A DNA stretch of 64,000 nucleotides from Ulva prolifera (Eukaryota > Chlorophyta > Ulvophyceae > Ulvales > Ulvaceae), in the NCBI GenBank assembly GCA_023078555.1, contig CM041198.1, forward strand, positions 894,856 through 958,855. Direction: 5' to 3'. The translations under genes and the position numbers were made by a program. This document shows, one piece after another, positions 58,699 through 64,000 of this stretch. The notes beneath the pieces are model-generated. The model searched no databases, was not told where the DNA came from, and saw nothing but the letters and a program-made list of their open reading frames with translations. The first letter of the stretch is position 1; every line of letters starts with the position of its first letter.

Positions 58699-60224
58699 AA
58701 ATCCGATCTCTGAATATTACATATCCATGCACTTCAGAGCAGAGTGTCTGCTTACATTATCAGCTTGTGTGTGATCAAAATCTCAGAGCATGCTGTTATC
58801 TGAGCCGTGTGTGCACATGCAGAATTCACCTCTGATTGTCGCCCTCGCAATGAGCGGTGTTGCGATTGTGATCAGCTCAGTCTGGTTTGTGATTGCTGAA
58901 TGATCCGGTTTCATTAAACCTTGAGAGCATCCAAAGGGAATATAAATAGGACACGATGTCATTAAGGCTTGAGGCATCCTGTTGTGAATGCCTTGATGTC
59001 AACTTCGGTTGAGGCGACAGCAGCTATCCTCAAACTGTAAGTTGTCTTGCGAAACATATGTGTAAAACACATTGAACAACAGCTTTTTCGGAAAATCGTT
59101 ACGCTGGTTGATTAAAGCATATACAAGATAACGAGTATGCATGATCCGTCAAAATTGAAAGCTATTCTCGCAGTAGCGTTACTGACCTACCGTTCTCATA
59201 ATGTATACCGCAGTGCCTGGCTGGCAGAATACAGCGACAACTGACTAGAACTATCAAGGGTACAACGCAGCTGCAGGTATCGCATTATAGATTCAAATTT
59301 CTGTAACGGCGAATAGTGCAGCACCGGAATGTGGACTAGCAGCCACTTCCACAAATCAGGGCCACATGTCACAATTGTCGGCAGCATTGCATTCTGAAAA
59401 TTAAGGATCACAGACACAAACCCTCATGCACCCCAGACTTGGAATCGTTAGATGAGCAGTTCAATTATTAGGGGTCCAAATGCAGCCCCGCCCACGATGC
59501 ATAAAGGTACGTGTGACATGGTTACCACCTGATCTGGCGTTGAACAGGTGATCATATGCACGAACCTTGATTCAAGTGTGAAACAGTAAATGTGGTCACT
59601 CAACACATGTGTGCTATTGTCCCATGTATTGACGAAACATGGCAAGGTATCAGCATATGCACAGTGTTTGTAACATGTAATTGCACATTCTGTACGTACA
59701 TTGGGTCACAGTACGCCTGATCATGTCAAGAAAAGAGGTGTCAAAGCCCTCCAGAAGATTTGGAGCACCTGTTGAAACTTACAGAAGAGAAGTGATATGT
59801 CTGAGGATCTTTTAGAACAAATTACAACAGATACAATCCCGATGAAGTATACCATTACAAATCTCTTAAAGTGAATACACTAGTCTCGGGTTAATCTAGT
59901 TCAAATATCTCATGTACAACCACCTACGCCACTGTCACTCGACATAGTGCGAGCGGCACATATCAAGAAGGACATAAAGTCAGTCACACTACAGATTGAT
60001 GTACCCGCAAGACACAGCGATTGCAGCATAAGCGCAGCGTGGCACATTGGTGATTCAAAGCAACAACAGACTAGAGGGACAAAGGATTCCAACATACATG
60101 AGCTCGTGTTTGGGTTGGCAAGTGAGTGTTGAACTATGGATAAACGAAATCTCACATTTGACCAAGATGTTTACATCACTCTGTGGGCAACCGTCTCGCT
60201 ACATGGCATATTGCGCAGAGATTT
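58699..60224. other. Intergenic stretch
   Basis: 1.5 kb between the 3' ends of the two-repeat gene and eL30, A/T-richer than average. Only short frames; nothing recognised. Confidence 0.4.
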
Positions 60225-60821
60225 CTACTCAGGCTTGGCAATGATGTCAGAGTCACCTGGATCAGTGATAGCAAGGATTCCAACACGGAAGAGGCGTCCA
60301 CATGCAGTTCCGAGGTCAACATTGCCTGCACAGCACACAAGATTTAGATAACCGAGCTATTGCCCATATAAACCTGCTGTGTGCAGGAGTATGATGCCAG
60401 TTTTGAATCACTTCCAGAGCATGAGCCAGAGCCGTACTGCCAGTGTAATGCAGCACTTCTGTCTTCGAGAGCATGGCGTAGTACTCCACCTCTGACCGCC
60501 TTACAGCAGGGCAGTTATTGGCAATAATGACCAGCTTTGCTGCATTCGAAGAAACAATTCGGTGTGGTCCATATGTTGCGGCCCAGCCAAATCAGTACAT
60601 AGAAAGATAAGATCCCGTACCCTTGCCAAGTCGCAGAGTCTTCAGTGCAGTTTTGTACCCCAAGGTGTACTTGCCAGACTTCATTACCAAGGCGAGTCGG
60701 GAGTTGATACCCTCTTGGGCGCGCTTCTGCAAACACAACGCAGTGTGTGCACAATCACGACGACGGGAACCAGCACGCTGACACACATGCGACTAGATCT
60801 CACCGTCTTCTTGCCTGCCAT
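60225..60821 (-). CDS. RPL30: 60S ribosomal protein eL30
   Basis: Component of the large cytosolic ribosomal subunit. Four exons (minus): 60821-60804, 60726-60621, 60539-60438, 60325-60225; 327 bases, 108 residues (family about 112). The first coding exon is only 18 bases (MAGKKT). Motifs in order: [71 protein letters not shown] and [12 protein letters not shown], then TAG. All are family-diagnostic. Divergently arranged with eS25, suggesting shared control of two ribosomal protein genes. Confidence 0.97.
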
Positions 60822-61195
60822 TGTGACTTTCGATCTCCTTCTCAGCCTGCACTCACGCCTACATCAGTGCAATATGCGATTAGCAGACGGCCCCGCGGTA
60901 AAGTCCTTACGCAAGCACACCTCAAGCTCCAGAGATCACAAAGTTGGAAGAGGGTGTGTCATGTCTCGGCTGCCATTGTATACGTCCCTCGCATGTTGGG
61001 CGTGGGACTGTTGCGGAAGAAGCGCTCAAGTCGGCGGCACGCGCGCCCCCCCCCCAAGCAGCCAGAGCTCGAGACCGGCCCCCCTGCTTCACCATCCCGC
61101 TTCGATGCAAATGCAGCCAAACCGGAAATCACAGCCTTGCCAAGATAACTTGCCACTGGAAGCAAACAAACTTCCTCTTTTTCCTGCCGATCATC
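60822..61195. promoter_or_regulatory. Bidirectional ribosomal-protein promoter region, eL30 / eS25
   Basis: 374 bases separate the two start codons. Pyrimidine-rich sequence (CTTCCTCTTTTTCCTGCC) stands directly before the eS25 ATG, as expected of a transcription start or TOP-like leader. Specific factor sites could not be named. Confidence 0.55.
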
Positions 61196-62110
61196 ATGGT
61201 GAGTATTCATGCCATGCTGCCTGGCGTCGTGTGTATCGATCGTTTAGCGCCTGTATAACATGTCCACCGGTTGCAGGCTCCAAAGGAACAAAAGTCAAAA
61301 GAGGCTAAGGCCTTGGCTGCTGCCAACAGTAGCAAGGGAAAGAAGAAGGTGTGAATTGGGCCTGCGTGACTGTGCCATTCCGCTGTGCAAATACGGCGCT
61401 CTAAGTCATTCAGTCTTGCAGAAATGGTCCAAGGGAAAGCAAAAGGAGAAGGCGAACAACATGGTCCTGTTCGATCAGGTGAGTTGCCTTTTGACAAACG
61501 CTCGTTGCGTTCACTTGCCCGGCGATCAATTGCCGACGTCATCGCTGCCGCGATACAGACCTAGCCAAAGATCTAGCCTGCGCCCAGTTTCAGAGCTGGT
61601 ATACGGTCATTTTCAGTTGAAGTCAACTTTTTGTAGGCCACATACGATAAACTTAAGGCAGAAGTGCCGAAGTACAAAATGATCACGACTTCAATTTTGT
61701 CCGACCGCTTGAAGGTAAGCTTTCCCAAAGAATGATGCTAAAGTCCGACTCGACGGTCTCCGTACATGTACATGTTGTGCGGGTCGGAGTGTCTGACCAA
61801 CGCATATGCCTGAGAACCATTTAACTGTAAAGGCATACATATGCTTGTGCTCCCTACATGTCCACAGCTACATGTCTACTTACCAGCTACATGTTCACTA
61901 GGTTCCTACCCAGCTACGTGTCTGCTCATCAGCGCGGAGCTGTTGCAACGTCATACTTTGTAACGGCAAGTTCAATGTACCTTGCAGATCAATGGGTCCT
62001 TGGCACGCGCTGCGATCAGGGAATTGCTTGACGAAGGTTCCATCAGGCCCATTGCACACCACTCTGCTCAAGGCATCTACACAAGGGCAACCGCAGCTGA
62101 TGCAGCCTAG
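61196..62110 (+). CDS. RPS25: 40S ribosomal protein eS25
   Basis: Small-subunit ribosomal protein near the head of the 40S, needed for some IRES-driven initiation. Exons 61196-61198, 61277-61348, 61422-61478, 61637-61714, 61988-62110: 333 bases, 110 residues, all phase 0. The first coding exon is just the ATG, followed at once by GTGAGT. Then [20 protein letters not shown] with a Lys-rich run, [45 protein letters not shown], and [20 protein letters not shown] plus [14 protein letters not shown]; each is diagnostic of eS25. Stop TAG. Confidence 0.97.
61865..61926. repeat. Three imperfect copies of a CAGCTACATGT unit in an eS25 intron
   Basis: CAGCTACATGTCTACT at 61865, CAGCTACATGTTCACT at 61884 and CAGCTACGTGTCTGCT at 61911 share a 16-base unit with few changes. 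It lies in the last eS25 intron. Could be simple repeat decay. Confidence 0.55.
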
Positions 62111-62705
62111 GACATTTGATGTAACATCACAGGATTCAGACTATGAATACGTCAATATTCCTGGCGTTTTCCTGTCTTGCACGACGTGCGGATTTGCAGC
62201 CTGCTCACACTGACAATCATCTTTGCACAGGAACTGTCCGTGCCGCATTGTCAACTTCTCATGACAATTGATCCTCAAGAAGAACATTCTGGAAATAGTG
62301 ATACGTACGTGTATGCAGTCATGTCGCAAGTATCGGCAGTGGAGTCCACACGCGAATGAACAGGTCTTCGCTCCACCGAGCTGTTGAGAAACCCTGCTAC
62401 GACATCCTGTTCTCACGCACAATCTGAAATCAGATGTCCCTATTATGGATATGTATACACACCGTACATCTGTCTCACAATTAGTTTACATGGCCTGCGT
62501 GCAAAATTAAAGGTGAGTCGACGGACTTCAGAGGTGCAGACCTTCAAATCGTGATAAAGCGATTCCGCATTGGCTTCGGACATCTGCCACCAACATCAGA
62601 CATCGCAGCGCCCACAAATACTCCCCTCTGTCAAGAACCGGGCCAAGCAGGTTATTGTGATCCCGGATGTGAACTTTGATGCGCGTGTCCCGGGCAGAGT
62701 GACTC
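62111..62705. other. Intergenic stretch
   Basis: Between eS25 and the TPR gene, same strand. It holds the eS25 3' untranslated region and the TPR gene promoter; no other feature seen. Confidence 0.4.
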
Positions 62706-63314
62706 ATGGTGCAGTCCGCTGCTTGTGCCGAGTGGCACGATTTGAAGCAGCGTGGGAACGATCTTTTCACAGCTGGAGAACATCTTAAAGCTGCTGCGAT
62801 GTTTACATCGGCGATCAAGGCATGCTCAGGGTCAGGAGAGGAACTGGCGGTGCTGTACAGGTGCTTATCGTTTGCCCTGGACAATTTTCTATAACATTCT
62901 TCTCTGAGCACCGTTTTTTGTGTATTCTGGCCGTCACTAGCAACAGTCCATGCTGTGTCTGGTACTGTGTCAGCAATGCAGGAAGCCTTCCTCTAGACCT
63001 ATTCCTCACAGCATGGTCTGGTCACAGTACAGATTCTTGTTTGCAGCAATCGATGCGCGGCTCTTATTAAGATTGCCAAGCTCAGCAAGGCTTTGACAGA
63101 TGCTGAAAAATGCATTGAGCTGAGGCCAGACTGGGAGAAGAGTTACTACAGAAAAGGCTGCACTCTTGAGGCTATGTCCAACTTTGAAACCGCATTAGAC
63201 GTCTACAAATTGGGTTTGCAGCATGCACCAGAAAGTCGTGAGCTGAGCAGCAGAATATCTCGGCTAGAGCCATTGGTGCGAAAACAGAAAAGGTCATCCA
63301 AAACGAAAAACTGA
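62706..63314 (+). CDS. TPR protein with a carboxylate-clamp signature
   Basis: Two exons, 62706-62860 and 63047-63314, 423 bases, 140 residues. It is a compact three-motif tetratricopeptide domain: WHDLKQRGNDLFTAGEHLKA, then a second helix pair LYRSNRCAALIKIAKLSKAL, then KCIELRPDWEKSYYRKGCTL and NFETALDVYKLGLQHAP, followed by a Lys-rich tail KQKRSSKTKN. The residues that bind C-terminal EEVD of Hsp70/Hsp90 are present at their usual places: Lys and Asn in LKQRGN, Asn in SNRCA, Lys and Arg in EKSYYRKG. A cytosolic co-chaperone adaptor role is inferred. The start is the first ATG in frame just ahead of helix 1A. Confidence 0.8.
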
Positions 63315-63637
63315 AAGTGTCCCAGTATTTTCACATATGATCTGGTAGATTGTCCCATGTCAGATGAATCGGTAGCAGGTCAGCCAGTGCGTGTATCTAG
63401 AAGTGAGGTGTTGGGAATTCGCTATGTTCAGACCTTGGCGAGGCAGTGTCATTGTAAAATGCAATGAGCGGTTAGGCTTAACCATGCAAGTAGACCACAC
63501 CAATGCTGAGTTTCGACATTATTGTACAAAATTTTGAATCGATGTGTGTATGCTGTACCGGCATAGCCTGAAATTCAAGACCGGTAAGTTGTAATAGAGT
63601 CATTCGTGTGTTGACAACGAGGGGAAGCGTTAGCACG

Positions 63638-64000
63638 ATGAGTGCTGGCGAGGTCAACACTGTTCTTCAATCATTACCGCTGATGCCTTTCAGCAGCACA
63701 TCAGGACCTGCTCAAGTAAATGCGTCTAATATATTCCTTCGCTACACGTTGCGACGCAGGTATGGCAAGAATCTGGACGCCGATTGCGCTGCTGCTGGGG
63801 ACACTTTGACAATGCTTACGCTTTCTGTCTCCATACTGGACACAGCGACATGATTCGCAATCTTTGTCCTATGTGGAACGGTTATGCCTCTCTTCTGCGG
63901 TGGCTACGGATCTCAGCTACCCTGCATAGCTTTGATATTGGTGATTCTCGCCACAAGCAAAGACCAGACATGCCTGCGTTTGCTACAATCAGCCGAACCA
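63638..64000 (+). CDS. 5' part of a gene cut by the window edge, unknown product
   Basis: ATG at 63638 opens MSAGEVNTVLQSLPLMPFSS followed by a CAA|GTAAAT donor at 63715. If spliced to the GCAG acceptor at 63759, the frame continues to the window end without a stop (80 codons) with WGHFDNAYAFCLHTGHSDMI among others. That intron would be only 44 bases, shorter than others here, so another acceptor beyond the edge is possible. No family recognised. Confidence 0.35.

Noticed and set aside
1..64000. CRISPR arrays, bacterial operons, phage or integron structures
   Set aside because: No direct-repeat arrays or ribosome-binding-site-spaced gene strings; all confident genes are spliced eukaryotic genes.

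Overview
The window is nuclear DNA from an intron-rich eukaryote, most likely a green alga (chlorophyte). Almost every recognisable gene is split by GT-AG introns of roughly 60 to 500 bases. The gene content is eukaryotic throughout: 26S proteasome ATPase RPT6, proteasome inhibitor PI31, U2AF large subunit, ribosomal proteins eL30 and eS25, mitochondrial succinate dehydrogenase flavoprotein, a BAR-PH-ArfGAP-ankyrin protein, a LIN54/TCX cysteine-rich protein and a GON4-like Myb protein. A plant-type AP2-like segment and a short protein with a plastid-like leader favour the green lineage. The organism assignment is inference; no rRNA or organelle marker is present. The code is standard: SDH1, KLHDC4, RPT6, eL30 and eS25 all end at TAG exactly where their families end.

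Layout. 1-1375 holds nothing recognised. 1376-3505 (+) is PI31. 3668-6538 (-) is a KLHDC4-type kelch protein, head to head with SDH1 (6980-9462, +). 10083-11765 (-) encodes a C2-transmembrane-LysM protein. 11.8-15.7 kb is GC-rich and has only isolated candidate exons. 15754-16618 (-) is a small Lys-rich protein. 17140-20734 (+) is U2AF65 with a Gly/Arg-rich N-terminus. 20.7-23.0 kb has unresolved exons on both strands. 23004-27417 (-) is a large AP2-like protein. 27.4-34.9 kb is gene-poor, with a broken non-LTR retroelement remnant (30776-32070) and a tRNA-derived SINE-like element (near 33.2 kb). 34990-36985 (-) is RPT6, 37829-39574 (+) the TCX/LIN54-like gene, 39826-44766 (-) the ACAP/AGD-type ArfGAP, 45505-51153 (+) the GON4-like gene. 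52105-53700 (-) is the methyltransferase half of a METTL13-like protein and 53938-55489 (-) a YkgJ-type Cys-cluster protein. 56309-56935 (+) is an intronless frame with one internal TAG. 58032-58698 (+) is a two-repeat plastid-like protein. eL30 (60225-60821, -) and eS25 (61196-62110, +) are divergent. 62706-63314 (+) is a TPR co-chaperone-like protein, and a gene starting near 63638 runs off the right edge.

Exon boundaries were worked out by hand from splice consensus plus reading-frame continuity. For SDH1, RPT6, eL30, eS25, KLHDC4, U2AF and the TPR gene all exon lengths sum to an intact frame. Start exons of several other genes remain uncertain, as stated in each entry. The genes are mostly unrelated housekeeping functions; proteolysis (PI31, RPT6) and translation (eL30, eS25, METTL13-like) are each represented more than once.
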